A stretch of DNA of 64,000 bases. It comes from Knoxdaviesia capensis (taxonomy: Eukaryota > Ascomycota > Sordariomycetes > Microascales > Gondwanamycetaceae). Below are positions 21,798 through 33,920 of this stretch, in pieces. The notes under the pieces were generated by a model. That model saw only the letters and a program-made list of their open reading frames with translations, searched no databases and had not been told where the DNA came from. The translations under genes and the position numbers were made by a program. The DNA lies in the NCBI GenBank assembly GCA_001510575.1, contig LNGK01000003.1, positions 440,883-504,882 of the forward strand, given 5' to 3'. Every line of letters begins with the position of its first letter. The first letter of the stretch is position 1.

Positions 21798-23822
21798 CTA
21801 CCGCGCCGGCGACTTGACAAACTCGAAGATCGCCTGTGAATCATCCTTCATCTCGTCCGCCGCATCGATCATATCCCCCTCGCCGCCATCCCCGCCGGGT
21901 CCGCCGTCACGGCCCCCAGACACGCCCGAGCCCGCGGGCGAGCCCGCGCCGCCGCCACCGGCGCCGCCGCCCGGCACCGCCATCTTGCCCATGCGCAGCG
22001 CGTCCGGCGCCATCAGCCCCGCCATGCCGTGCTCGTCGACGCGGCCCAGGTCCGCCGGCATATTCGCCACAAACATGTCCATCTCACGGTCGACTGCCGC
22101 GGCGTTCAGCGCGGCGGCGGCAGCGGCTGCTGCGGCGGCGGCGCCGGTCGGGTCGTCGTGCGCCGGCACGTGGCCGACCACGTCGGACACGTCGACATCA
22201 ACCATGCCGCTATCGTCGTCCGGCCCGTTGAGGAGCGACTGGAAATCCGCGTCGCTCGCGCCAAGCGACGCAAGCTGCATGAAGCGCTCGTGCGCGGCGT
22301 CCTGCAGCATGCGCGTGTCCAAGTCGTCGAACACGCTGTGCTGGCCGCGCAGCATAATGTCGTCGGCGGTCAGCTCGTGGCCGAGGTCCGCGGGGCCAAC
22401 GCCGCTGCCGGCCAGGTGGTGGTGGTGGTGGTGGTGATGGTGGTGGTGGCCCATGAGCACGCCGGACGGGTCGGACAGGTCGCCGGGCATGTGCGAGAGC
22501 TGCTGCTTGGAGAGCATGGCCAGCGTGGCGGCGTCGGCGAACACGCCCTGGCTCATCAGGTCGTCGTCGGGGTCGACGTTGAGCGAGTCCGACATGTCGG
22601 GGGTGTCGGGGCCGGATATCGACGGGCCGATCGACATGGTGTCTTGCGGGCCCGGGCTGGTGTGGTCGCGCAGGCCGCGGTTGACGCCTGGTAATGTTGC
22701 CGGCGAGCCGTTGGCGGCGGACGCTGGGAGGCCGGTCGACGTGGCGGGCGAGCCGGCGGTCGGGCCCAGCTGGGCGAGGTTGGACAGCGTGCGGCCGGTC
22801 TTGATGCACTCCTCGCACTTCTTGATCACCTCGGTGGCGGTCTCTTTTATACTCCGCCAGTGGAACTTCTCGGTGATGGCGGCGGTGGTCTTGTTGATGC
22901 CGGCATGCGACTCATCGTGCACCTGGCGGGCGATTTCGTACTGCTTTACCGGGTCGGATATCACCTCTTTGTCCTTGTGCATCAGCTTGTCGCCCTCCAG
23001 CAGCTTGTAGTGCACGGCCGCACTGCGCAGCCGGCTCTTCTCGGCGCGGTCGGCGCCCTGCGGGTACTTTCCGTACTTGAGGTAGAAGCGGATCTTGTCG
23101 AAGCGGTCGTCGCTCGGCAGTTCTTCGGTGTCGGGCCCGAGTTCGCGGCCGTAGATGATGGCGTCGACCAGGCGGTCTGGGTGGCTCTTGAGGTTTCCGG
23201 CGCCCTTGACGCGGCCGACGCGCTTGAAGCCCAGCGCGTCCCAGATGCGGCACGACGCCACGTTGGTTTCGTACACCAGGTTGAAGATGGAGTACGAGTA
23301 GCCTAACCGCGGGGCCCAGTCCAGGTAGGCCTCGCCCATCAGGCGTCCCACACCGCGGTTGCGCGAGCGGTCGGTCACCAGGAAGCCGGCGTTACACACG
23401 TGGCTGCTGCGGCCCGGGTAGTTTGGTTTTATGTAGAAGCTGCCCAAGCACTCCTTCGACCAGTCACAGTCCTCCTGCAGCAGACTGGCCACATCGCGGC
23501 TGCTCAGCAGCATGATGGCGGCAAAGTTCTGGAACCAGTACTTGGCGAAATGTTCCACCGACATTTGCTCCATCATTGGGTATGTGTCGCCACCGTCGAT
23601 TTCCTTGTTCAGCTGGTCGCAGAGGTACTCCAGGAGCGACCATGGCGCCTGGGTGTAGGAGGCAAAAGGCACGAGCGTGGCCACAGTTTGCCGGTCTCGT
23701 AGTGTGACAAACTGCGGCTGGACGTCGGAAGGAAGGCTGGGTACATTCGGGTCGGGAAAAGGCGGCTCACCCGACACACGGTAGATGGTGGGAGCCGTAG
23801 GGTCATCTAGCATAGCAGGCAT
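21798..23822 (-). CDS. spt10: Spt10-like GNAT acetyltransferase with integrase-type zinc finger
   Basis: A single-exon gene of 674 residues. In yeast, Spt10 is a putative acetyltransferase that binds paired upstream elements of core histone genes through a zinc finger resembling retroviral integrase. Both parts are visible here. A GNAT domain (about residues 40-225) carries the acetyl-CoA loop RNRGVG near 154-159 and SCRIWDALGFKRVG near 190-203. An H-x3-H-x29-C-x2-C finger uses His302, His306, Cys336 and Cys339 and ends in KKCEECIKTGRT. The C-terminal half looks disordered: Thr/Ser/Pro-rich, then a run of 11 histidines, a poly-Ala run and a Gly-rich segment. Spacing and order match Spt10 rather than a transposon integrase, and no other retroelement parts surround it. 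It likely acts in the nucleus on histone transcription. Its upstream spacer is about 2 kb long. Confidence 0.85.
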   Translation of the reverse strand: MPAMLDDPTAPTIYRVSGEPPFPDPNVPSLPSDVQPQFVTLRDRQTVATLVPFASYTQAPWSLLEYLCDQLNKEIDGGDTYPMMEQMSVEHFAKYWFQNFAAIMLLSSRDVASLLQEDCDWSKECLGSFYIKPNYPGRSSHVCNAGFLVTDRSRNRGVGRLMGEAYLDWAPRLGYSYSIFNLVYETNVASCRIWDALGFKRVGRVKGAGNLKSHPDRLVDAIIYGRELGPDTEELPSDDRFDKIRFYLKYGKYPQGADRAEKSRLRSAAVHYKLLEGDKLMHKDKEVISDPVKQYEIARQVHDESHAGINKTTAAITEKFHWRSIKETATEVIKKCEECIKTGRTLSNLAQLGPTAGSPATSTGLPASAANGSPATLPGVNRGLRDHTSPGPQDTMSIGPSISGPDTPDMSDSLNVDPDDDLMSQGVFADAATLAMLSKQQLSHMPGDLSDPSGVLMGHHHHHHHHHHHLAGSGVGPADLGHELTADDIMLRGQHSVFDDLDTRMLQDAAHERFMQLASLGASDADFQSLLNGPDDDSGMVDVDVSDVVGHVPAHDDPTGAAAAAAAAAAALNAAAVDREMDMFVANMPADLGRVDEHGMAGLMAPDALRMGKMAVPGGGAGGGGAGSPAGSGVSGGRDGGPGGDGGEGDMIDAADEMKDDSQAIFEFVKSPAR

Positions 23823-25847
23823 GTTGGATGTCTTGGGAGGAGGACGAGAACGAGGGCGTGTAAGAGGGGATGAGGGGGGGTGTGTAGAGATACAGTAGAA
23901 GAGAAGACGGCGATGGCGATGGCGAGTGACAAGGCGTCGTTAGGATGGCCAGTAAAAGATCGTGGTGGTTGCACGGAGAGGGGAACCCAGCATCAGTTGA
24001 GCAGGTGCATACATGTAAGGTGCATGCACATGCACACACACAGACAGGCCGTGGTGGTCTGAGTGGGATGTCGGCGCGCCTCTCGCTTCCCCGCAGACAA
24101 AAGAGGGTATCTTGATAAGATGACGTCTACTAGAGAGGCAAAGGGAAAGAGCCAGAAGAAGCGAAGGAGCGAGACTCTCCGCGAAGGAGATGTTGAAGCG
24201 AGAGACAAAACACTTCGGCGCACGCAATGCGACTACGGGCCAGAAAACAAACACCACTCCGGAACAGCCAAGACGGGCGAGCAGTGTCGACGAGGAGGAC
24301 GAGAGCACGTGGTTGGCCGAAAGAGGAGAACCCACGATAGATATGGCAGAGAGAGAAAAACACGGACAGTAAGACAAAACAGACGACGGGAAGCTAGGGT
24401 CTCTTCGGGTTCGGGACACGGAAGCAAATGAGAGAGAGAGAGAGAGAGAGAGCGCGCAAGAACGTGGTGGTTGTTGGTTGTTCGTGTGTGTTCGTACTCG
24501 TAAAATCAAAGGTGAAGCTGGGGGGGTTCCAGGATCGCTAAACAAGCGAAAAGGCCATGCGCCTCAGAAACAAACAAAGAGTCGCCACACCCAAACGACG
24601 TCCCTATATATATAAAAAGAGAGTCTGTCTTGGGAGGACCGCACGCCACCGCCCAGAAACGAAGCAGGAAAAAAAGGTCTCGGAGGGGAACAGGCTTGGG
24701 TAGAAGACGTTCACTCTCGCATCGCACACAACTTCTTCTTCTTTTTCTTCGTCTTCTCTCCTCTTTTTCTCTGTTTATAGAAAGTGTTCGGGGTGCTGGC
24801 AAAAACGAACGGGGACAATCAAAGAGGAACAGAAGGAAAAAGAAAAATCTCAGAAAAAAAACGATCAGTGAGGCTCAGAGCGTGCATGTGGCAAGAGACC
24901 ACGTGACTTGCGGCGTTGCCTGGAAGATTTCGGTGTGTGGCTGATTTTGGGGGGATTTTAGGGTCTGGCTCGCTGGGTCAGGGCACTTTGCAGTTGAAGG
25001 GCCAAGAACGCAACGGGAAGCAGGTACGAGATAAGGAGATATATAAGAGAAAAAGAATGGGAAAAGAGGAAGACGAATCAGGACAAAAAGGGGCGCGGGA
25101 GACAAGAAGAAAAAGCGAATGGATGGGTGGTAGTGGTGGTGCCGCCACGCTTGATATGCAGAGATTCCCCCACCGAGAAAAAAAAGAGAAAAAACCAGGA
25201 AAGAAAAAAAGAAAAAAAACCCCAGGCCAAACGGACAAAAAGGTCCCCTGGTTAAAGTCTCGAGCAAGCAGAAGAGCAGAATAACCCCCGCAAACCCAGC
25301 ACCGGGCTTCCTTTTCCGAACGTCTTGGAACGTATATGGAGATTTTAGGGGGGCAAAAAGACGTTGAAGAGCGGGGGGGGCCGGCCACAGTGAACGAACG
25401 GGTTGGTCGTTTGTTCCCCTGGCACAAGATGCCACGCAAGTGGTTTAGATTCTCTCTTTTCGTCCAGGAACAAGGAGAAAAAGGGCAGAATCCAGCGAAA
25501 TGGACGGCTTTGTGCCCCTGTACTCGTTTTTTTTTGGGCGGGGAGGGGTGGTTTCAAGGGACGAAAGCAACGGTCTTGGTGATCTGGTTTTGTGTGAGGA
25601 GATGTGCGCTGAAGCGAAGATTGTGGGACGGAAGAGGCCGGAAAAGCCACACAGGGGCCGGAGAATAGTTGGCTAAAGTGGGTGTTAGGGTTGCTAGGGT
25701 TGGTCCGGCTCGAGGGTTGCTGCAGTTGGTGAGGGTTGAACATGCACAGCTTCCACATTACCAGACACAGACATGGTCGAACACCTCTATCATTTCTAAA
25801 TAGTACACGGGGGAAAAAATATACAGTACACACAGCCAGTCCTAGCC
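23823..25847. other. 2-kb spacer upstream of the Spt10-like gene
   Basis: The minus strand is strongly pyrimidine-rich over long stretches, as in a long fungal promoter or leader. Minus-strand frames of 76-201 codons occur but are Phe/Ser/Leu-rich low-complexity translations. A GA run lies at about 24430-24451, and two TTAGGGTT-type boxes lie at 25685-25701. No gene is called. Confidence 0.6.
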
Positions 25848-27393
25848 TTACACGTCCTCGGGCTCACGGCCGCCCAGCCCCGCCCGCACCATCTCGTCCA
25901 TCTCGTCCTGCTCGGCCTGCGCCAGCTCGGCCGCCTCCTCCTCGGCAGCAGCAGCCGCGTCCGCATCCGCCGGCGATCGCTTCATCTCGTCCTCGATGAG
26001 CGCCCACAGCGCCTTGGCCGAGAGGTCGTCGTCGGCGATCGCAGTGGCCGCCGCGCCCGTCTCGTCCTCCTCCCGGGCCTTGGCGCGCTGCAGCTGGATC
26101 GAGAGCTGCTCGACGTATTGGCCGCGGATCAGGTTCATGAACTTGGCCACTTCGGGCGGCGTCTTCCAGTGCACCTGGCCGGCCTGCGCGTCGCGGAGGC
26201 GGCGGGCCTGGCCGGCCTGGCCCGCGCGGCCGAGCACTCCAGCGATCAGGGCGACGGAGCGGAGACTGCAGAATACGCGTTAGTACGGAAACACACAAAA
26301 CGAAGGAACAAGCACAACGAGTCTGGGGTAGGGGGGGTAAGAGGTGGTTTAACCGTGGAGAGAAAGAAAACCCACCTGTCGTCGTTCGCCGGAATCGTGT
26401 ACGTCACCCACGACGGATCCGCATCGGTATCAATAATGCCAATGGTCGGGATATTCTTCAGCCCGCACTCGTACAGCAGCGGGTGGTTCTCCACCGGATT
26501 CAGACACACCACGAGATCCGGCATCAGCGGGCGGCGGTCGCGCACGTGCGCGTCAAACCCGGGCAGCGGCTGATCGTGCTCGTCAACCACCTGCGTCTCC
26601 AGGCCCTGCAGGATGATGTCGCGGTTGGTGATGGCGCCGGCCGTCCACTTGGTGAACAGGTGGCAGCCGCGCGCCAGCGCCGCCGCCTTGGTCACCACGT
26701 CCATGTGGCCGCGCCGCGTGCCGACAAACAGCACCAGCCCGCCGCGGAACGACACCTCCTCGACCACGCGCGCCGCGCGCCGCAGGTGCGCCGCCGTCGT
26801 CTCCAGCGAGATCACGTGGATGCCGTTGCGGATGCCGTCGATGTAGCGCGCGTTGGCCGGGTTCCACGTCGACGTCGCGTGGCCCATGTGCGTCTGCGCC
26901 GCCATCAGCCGCTCCAGCGTCACCTGCTGCGGCGACGGCGGGTTCCACAGAAGCCCGACCGGCGAGTAGCGCCGCTCGACCTTCGACCCGGTGCCGGCGG
27001 TCACGGCCCGCAGCGCTTGCCGGGCGGCGAATGCTTCGGCCGCCGCGCCGGTGCCGGGCAGCGGCGCGGGCACCTCGTTGCGGAGCTGCGCCGATGCGTT
27101 GCTGCTGCTGGGCCGGGACACGGCCGCCACGATGCGCGGCGACGGCGGCGGCTGCGGTTGCTCAGACTGTGCGGTAGTTGACGTCGGTTCGGTCGAGAGC
27201 TGGCGGAGGAGGATGCGCGACGCGTGGACGGACCGGCGGCCTGCAATTGAGATACCACACCCAGTGCGTCAGTCCTTGTTTCTTTCTCTTTCTTAAAGGG
27301 TGAACACGGCATGTTGGCCTGCTGGAAGCTATGGAAAGGAGGCCGGAGCACAAAAGACTTACCATGCCGCAACGCGGCTCCTCGGACAATCAT
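25848..27393 (-). CDS. MRP4: Mitochondrial small-subunit ribosomal protein uS2m
   Basis: A component of the mitochondrial 37S/small ribosomal subunit. Three exons (27363-27393, 26376-27240, 25848-26265) join to 437 residues. A first exon of only 31 bases gives MIVRGAALRHG, which with exon 2 forms a basic, Ser/Arg-rich mitochondrial presequence. The uS2 core begins near residue 110, with LMAAQTHMGH, NPANARYIDGIRNGIHVISLE, LFVGTRRGH, FTKWTAGAITNRD, PDLVVCLNP and the terminal IPANDDSLRSVALIAGVLG. That last motif is rebuilt exactly by removing intron 2 (26266-26375), which confirms the splice. An Ala/Glu-rich acidic extension closes the protein. Yeast Mrp4 is about 394 residues, so this one is slightly longer at both ends. 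Intron 1 is 122 bases. Confidence 0.93.
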
Positions 27394-28289
27394 GGCTGTA
27401 AATAAACTGCACAGAGACGCTCTATAGCGACTCAATGCCTTGATTCTGGTTTTCTTTGCACGCGTCCTCCGCAAATGTCGTCGCTGGTTCCAGATTCTTC
27501 AAATGTGAGGGCATATCGAGATGCACTGATTATTTTTTTTCTCTTCGGCGTTTGCTGGTCCAACAGCTTGCTCACCTTGCCAAAAAGATTACCCGCCATA
27601 TAAGCGGCCCTACCGCCTCACATATCAGGCACCATTTTCTCCTTCACGCGTTTACACCAGAACACCGTCGATTTTTCGCCAAATTCGCAGCATTTCTTCG
27701 TATTTACAAAATATATATAATTAAATATACCATAAATTAAGGGCTTCTAAAACGACAGGAAAAATACAGTGATGTTTGTAGCGTTTCAAACATAGGGGGA
27801 AAGGGCATGTATTTGCATAAATCTCATGATCAAAAAAATCAAAAGCCGCTGAACGGGAGAGAGAAGAGACAGCAAACGGGTTCATCAAGACCAAAAATCG
27901 GAACGCCCGAAAAATCAAAAAGACTCGTTGAGGTATGTCCAGACAGACAGGAAAAGAGCAGTAGTCAAATAATGTAGTATCAAGAAACAGAAAAACCAAA
28001 AAGGACTTCTATGCGATGCAGGAACGCGAGAAAACAACACAAACAGAACAGCGGGACGAACAAAACAGAAAAAGCATGGGAAACAAAATTAACAAAATCA
28101 CAGACAGCTCGGGGGGGTGGTTCAGATGATGAAGGTCCTTTTATGACAAGAAACACGCGGATCCAGCAAAAAGAGTAAAAAACAACTAGCAAATAGCGTA
28201 ACGCATCACACACTTTCACTAAGAGCGAGAGAATAGAAGAAACGGGGAGGGAGAGAGGCAGAGAGAAGCGCCCCGAAACTGGCGGCTCT
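27394..28289. other. Intergenic region upstream of uS2m
   Basis: About 900 bases between the uS2m start and the 3' end of the CBS/PB1 gene. AT-richer than the flanking genes, A-rich on the plus strand between 27730 and 28200. No gene seen. Confidence 0.6.
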
Positions 28290-30587
28290 CTACCGGCTGG
28301 TCACTCGGGAAATCGTGAAGACACCGATGATGACCACCGCCAGCGTGACGATCGCACCGGGCAGTAGCAGCTCGTTGGGCACGCCAGCGATGACCTGGTC
28401 GGGCACGGCATGGGCCGAACGCGACCGGTGCGACCGGCGCGCGGTGTGGCGGTCCTCCTCGTCGGCGTACTCCTCGTCGTATTCCGAGTCCTCGTCGCGG
28501 CCACGGCGGCGCTCGCGCATGCCGGAAATGGCCGACGACGCAGCGGGCGTGATGATGGCCGGCTCGGGCACCGGGACAGGGGTGGCAGTGGGCGGCTTCT
28601 CCGGGTCGTGCACAAACAGGTCGACCTTGTCGTGGTGGCCCTGGCGCGCCAGCAGGATGGCCTCGAGCAGGTCATGGTCGGTGGTGATCGACACGGAGTC
28701 GCCCTCGTCATCGAGGTAGCTGAGCGCATAGCCGCCGCTCAGCTTGCCGTCCTCGACAATGGGCGAGCCCTGGATGGTGTCCACCTCGGCGCCGAGCTTG
28801 GCCGACACGTTGGCCACAAACACCTCGATGCCGTGCGACGCAGTCACCTGGAGGCGGTGCACACGGCCCGAGGGGGCCTTGAACTTGAAGGCGAACGGGA
28901 TGTCGGCAGGGGTGGGCTGCATGGGCGAGCCGCCGAGGATCGAGTGCGAGGGCGACTCCACGCCGGCGTGCGAGGCCGAGTCACCGGGCGCCACGCTGTC
29001 GGTGATGCGCTCGCGGGTGATATCCGGCGACATGATGCGCGATCCCAGGGCAGTGTGGTGGTGGCTGCCGTCGCCAGAGACCATCGACTCGGTTTCGTGG
29101 TCGAACGAGAGCCAGAACTTGTTCCATGCCGGGCCTTCGTTATCGTTGCTAGAGATAGTGTTGATCTGCTCGAGCGTGGCGTAGGTGAGCTTCAGCACGT
29201 CGACCATGCCAACAATCTCGCCGGCATCGTTCATGACGGGGAGGTTGAGGTAGTGGCCATCTACAAATACACACACATCGTTAGTCTCTTGTTGCCATGG
29301 CGTATATCGGGGGAGGGGTCCTTTGAAAAAAAGGTTTTTTTTTTTTTAAAAAAAAAAAAAAAAGTGGTCGAGCTTACCGTGCATCTTGCGGAGGGCGGCC
29401 TGGATGCTCATGTCCATGGGCGCAAAGTCGGGGTGAGGAGTCATGACACGCACAACACTGCACGTGGCGGGATCCAAACCCGGGGCAATCACACGCAGGA
29501 CAACGTCCTTGCTGGTGAAGATACCGGTGATCGAGCCCTGGTCCTGCACCAGCACCGCGGTGGTGTGGTTCTCCTTCATCAGCTGGGCAGCCTCACGCAC
29601 CGAGGTTCGCACACTGACGGTGGTGGGAGGCATGCCGTTGAGCACCGACTCCAGGGTGGGGCCGGACATCTTGTTGCGCAGAGCCTCCACATACTGGATG
29701 ATCTGCTGCGGCTGGCTGGCACCCAGCTCGGACTGCACACCCTCCAGCGCATCGTACAGCTTGCGGGACGTCGAGTAGGCGCGCTCGAGCTTCTCCATGG
29801 CGTCGTAGAAGCACTTGGTGATATCCAGGATACCGGAGATGTCCTGGTTCTCGTCCATGACGGGCAGGTGGCGGAAGCCCTTGCGGACCATGAGGTCGAG
29901 GGCATCGGTGGCGCTGGTGTCGGTACGGGCACACAGAGGGTTCTTGGTCATGATCTCGGCGATGGTCACACTGTTGGCCTTGAGGCCGGCGCCGACAACG
30001 CGGAAGGCGAGATCCTTGGCGGTGAAGATTCCGGCAATGCGGTCGTCGTCATCGGTCACCAGCACACAGTCCTCGCGCTTGGCGGCCATGAGCTGGGCTG
30101 CTTCGGCAACGGTGATAGCGGGCTTGATCTGGAGGGCCGGGCTCGGGCGCAGGGCCAGGACGGTTCCGGGGGGGGCTTTTCGCGTGTGCCGGGCGCGGGC
30201 CGGCAGGTGCTTCTTCTTGGAGAGGTCATTTTCGAGCTTCCGACGGATGGCCTGGAGAGGGGACGAAGACGGAGGTTAGCTTCTGGGTGATGGATGAGGA
30301 TAGGGGCATGGGAAGAAATGAGGCTGAAAAGCTCCGGGTCGCAGCTATCTGGAAGGAGTGTGTGTGTGTATGGGAGGCATCTGCATGTGCATGTGCATCA
30401 GACTTACCTCGTCTCTCTTGCTTTGCTTCTGCCGGCTGGCACTAACGGACGATGCGGCAGCCTCGCTTGGCGGAGGATGGTTTTCCGGGACCGGTCTCGG
30501 GATGGATGACGACACCGGGCTGTTGGCAAACGGGACAGCCGGCCGAGCTTGGCCCCGGTTGGGGGTTCCTCGCATAGTGTTCGACAT
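28290..30587 (-). CDS. Four-CBS plus PB1 domain protein with C-terminal membrane anchor
   Basis: Three exons (30408-30587, 29378-30251, 28290-29260) join to 674 residues. A Pro/Ser-rich start (MSNTMRGTPNRGQ) precedes four CBS domains, visible as ITVAEAAQLMAAKRED with GIFTAKDLAFRV, then SATDALDLMVRKGFRHLPVMDEN, then TSVREAAQLMKENHTTAVLV with GIFTSKDVVLRV, then SIQAALRKMHDGHYLNLPVMND. A PB1 domain follows (about residues 470-568, FAFKFKAPSGRVHRLQV to KVDLFVHD), then an Arg/acidic linker and one hydrophobic helix at the extreme C-terminus (about 648-668), suggesting a tail-anchored protein. CBS pairs usually sense adenine nucleotides, and PB1 mediates dimerisation. The arrangement matches plant CBSCBSPB proteins and fission-yeast Mug70; the function in fungi is unknown. 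Intron 2 (29261-29377) contains T13A16. An in-frame upstream extension to 30659 exists, but the MSNT start is preferred. Confidence 0.88.
29335..29363. repeat. T13A16 palindromic homopolymer pair
   Basis: Thirteen T followed directly by sixteen A, inside intron 2 of the CBS/PB1 gene. It can fold on itself as RNA or cruciform DNA; a sequencing length error is also possible here. Confidence 0.9.
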
Positions 30588-33500
30588 TGTGGGAGGGCTT
30601 TCGATCGGAAAAGGGGGGGGGTGTGTGTGAAGAGACGAAGGGAGAGGGTGAGGATGCAACGATAGCCAACCGCCAAAGAAGCAGCAACACTAGCCAAATA
30701 ACAAGAGTCTTTTGGCAGTCGGCGGTTAAACGGAAGCAAAGCAGCAAACCAAGGGGTTCAATGGTGGGTGAGCTGATTTTGCTGCACAATGGAGGAAAAC
30801 AAAGAAAGGTCGGTGTTTTTTTTTCTAGTAACAGCAAAGGAAAGCGAAAAATCAACCCATGCACAACAACACCAATAAGAAGACCAGGTGAGGAGAAAAG
30901 GAGGCTCCAGTTTTCGGGTGCAGGCCGGAACTAATCGTAAAAGGGAGATGAAGGAAGAAAAAAAACACACACACACAACAGAAAAAGCCCGGAACACCGC
31001 GGTTACAGTGCAGATACTGTAGATGGCAGAAGAAGATGGATCAACAGAACAGTTGGATGTACAGTACTCGTAGGGAGAGATAGAGAGAGCGATAAGAGAC
31101 GAGAGACTTCGGTACAGGTTCCGAAGATGATGTTGTGATTGTTGATGGTCGTTATCGTGATATATCGTGAACGTTTGGGGGGGAGAAGGAAAGGGAAGAG
31201 CAAAGGTCAAGAAGATATGCGGCTGTTAATTGTTTTTTTGGGCTGTCAACATGGGGCCTATAATGCCCAAACGCTGGCACTTTCTAGGCCTATATCTCGG
31301 CCATCCTGTTGTCGCGGCAGCGGAAAATGGACACGAGGACGGCGCAGCGAATCAGCGACGGGGAAATCCGACGACACCGAGATCACGTGGATTTGGGCGT
31401 GACCGCAGCTGTTGTTTTCTCGTGATGCTGAGAGGACGAGACAACCAATATATCCATCAACATTCCCGAGACGTGGGGTGGCAGAATAACAACACACACG
31501 GCTGCCAAGCTAAGGTGTACGCCTAAAAGTGTCATCGGCCCCATCCTCTGTGCGTTTGCATGCCCGCGCCGGGTCCTGCACAAACCCGCGCCGTGTGGCG
31601 ATCCGTGTCGGCCGGCCGGGACGCGCTCAATCTCTGGCTGCCGAAGATGTCAGGCCTTGGTGCACACGAAATTTGCCCAGTTTCAAACTCGGGGCTCTCA
31701 CTACTTGCATACCGTCCTGTGTACTGTACGTACATGGGCCCGCCAAACCTGTCCAGCAACCGCCGGTGCCGGGAGACCAGCGGCGTTGGCTTCAGCCGCC
31801 GTGAGCAGCGGGGATGTTTTTCTATTCTCTTGCCGTTGTTTACTGTGTGGTCCTCATTTCCTTTTTTCTCGTCTTCTTCGCCAAAAGCCGTCGTCTCCCT
31901 CATCTGGAGTTGATTGGATCTTAGCCAAAAGCTGAAGAGAGAACACCCAAAATGCCCAGTTGCTCCAGGTTTCACAGATAGGAAAAGCCGCCCCTCGTCC
32001 GATATGTCGCCAGTTATTCGGGTATAAGATGTCCTGATATATACACAGACTTGCGGGTTGGGAAAACCGGCGATGCTGCTACACTATCGGCCATTATGCC
32101 GGATGTGGTCTCGGCCCACTCCACCATCAGTCACGCCTCAGTGCAGGCGAATTCCAGTTGCAAGAAAAGAAAGAGAAAAAAAGGGAAAAATAATAATAGT
32201 AGGCCGGTCCTATTGCATCCTCCAGGGGACCAGCTGCAGCTTGCGGATCACCCGAGCTGGTCCAGTTTTTCCAGCAGCGCGGAAACCAGCGTGATTACTT
32301 GCACGGTAGTCTGGAGGTTCGAGGGCAGGTTTTGCCTTGGTTCAAGTGTGATGGCATCCGGAAGCCTGGTCGCACTAGTATTCAGGCCTCATGCAAGCCA
32401 GAAAGCGGCAAGTGCAGGGTATATCGGCAGGATGCAGGTTTTGAAAAGAGTCCACGAGAGAGGGGTAGAGAGAGAGTGTGTGTGTGTGATCCAATCCCGG
32501 CGTAATATGCAGCCCCGATAGACACATGTGTGGGAGGGGATATGTCCCATCCAATATTCGGCTCTGGCCACGCCGGTGCCGGTGATACAGAGCACGGCGT
32601 AGATTTCACGAGCGTACAAGGAGCAAGATGGGACCAGATATTTGGCGGAACATCAAACACCTCGTTCCACCGGGAACGACAGAGTACCACGTCTCCCACG
32701 TTGTGCGGCTCAGCACCTCAATTGACACTCGATATTCTGTGAGGGGGAAATGCCGGCGAATCTACAGACAATACCCGACACTACTTGTAATTAAACTCGG
32801 AGCTGGTTGGATCTAAGACCACGCAATCGCCTCCGTTTGTTGCTCTGGTGGCGGATAAACGAGCGAGCATGTGGTTGTCTCTGGCTGAGCAACCGGTTCA
32901 TGGTACAGAGACATCGAGGACGGGATGGCTGACGGTGGATAGAGAGTGTAAACAAAGGATGATGTTCAGTGTGCAGAGAAAGTCCAAGTGAACGGAGCCG
33001 AGGATAGCTGGTAACTTGATATAAGGTGGAATGGTATATGTACCATCGAGGAACACATGCATTTGAACGTTGTCGTCGTCGTCAAAGCGCAACCAAACGA
33101 CAAACCCCAACCCTAAGCAAAAACCCAGGGTTAAGCCCTAGAAGCGGCAAAACATCCACGCCCTCGGAGGCAAAGGCCCAGACACATGCAAGGAGCTCAA
33201 CCAACGGCAACCCCAAAACAATAGATCGCCGTCCGCTTTGGGCGGCCGGTGTTTTACGTGCACGCATACGACACAATAAAGACAGAAACCTGATGTAGGG
33301 AGAGAAACACACGCACGCTGGCAATTTCACAGCTTGTCTCGCTAAAACTGCCAGAAACACACCCAGTGAGAAAAGGGGGGGGGGGCGTGTGCGCTCTTTT
33401 CTATGTGAGTGTGCTTCGTCTAATTGCACATACAGTACAGTATATGCACGCAAAATTGGGCGAAGCCAGTAATTAGGGTTTAAAAGTCGCAAGGGGGGTG

Positions 33501-33881
33501 TGTGCAGAAAAAACAAACCCAAGCAGCGGTTTCCATGGCAACGCACACACCCGGCCCAAAAGCCCAAAAGTCAACAACAGGCCTTTTTTTTTAATTCAGA
33601 ATCCAGCTTCGCCAGAAGTGCCTGCAAAGAAGCTTCAACCCCGTCACAGATCGAAATCTCACTTTGTCTTTTGACTGCCAGCATCTCCAGTTCTTTTTTC
33701 TCTCCTCTTCTTCCTCCTCTGCAAAACTTCACATCTCCACATCCTCTCTTCCATCCACACACCAAAACAAAAACCCACTCTTCAACTACCTCTTCAACTA
33801 CCAGCTCTCTCAGGAAGTTGTCTTCGCGATAGCTTCACCCGTCTCCAGACATACATCTCACTCCATCTGTCCATCTCCAAA

Positions 33882-33920
<39 letters not shown>

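Noticed and set aside
22300..22460. His-tract and integrase-type finger as a sign of a retrotransposon
   Set aside because: The finger is in frame with a GNAT domain in Spt10 order, and no reverse transcriptase, RNase H, integrase core or LTR surrounds it.
23940..25440. Several minus-strand frames of 150-200 codons upstream of the Spt10-like gene
   Set aside because: Composition is that of a pyrimidine-rich leader (Ser, Leu, Phe); no motif and no shared splice pattern.
28410..30290. 626-codon plus-strand open frame opposite the CBS/PB1 gene
   Set aside because: It runs through both introns of the real gene and its translation is Val/Gly/Arg/His-rich with no domain.
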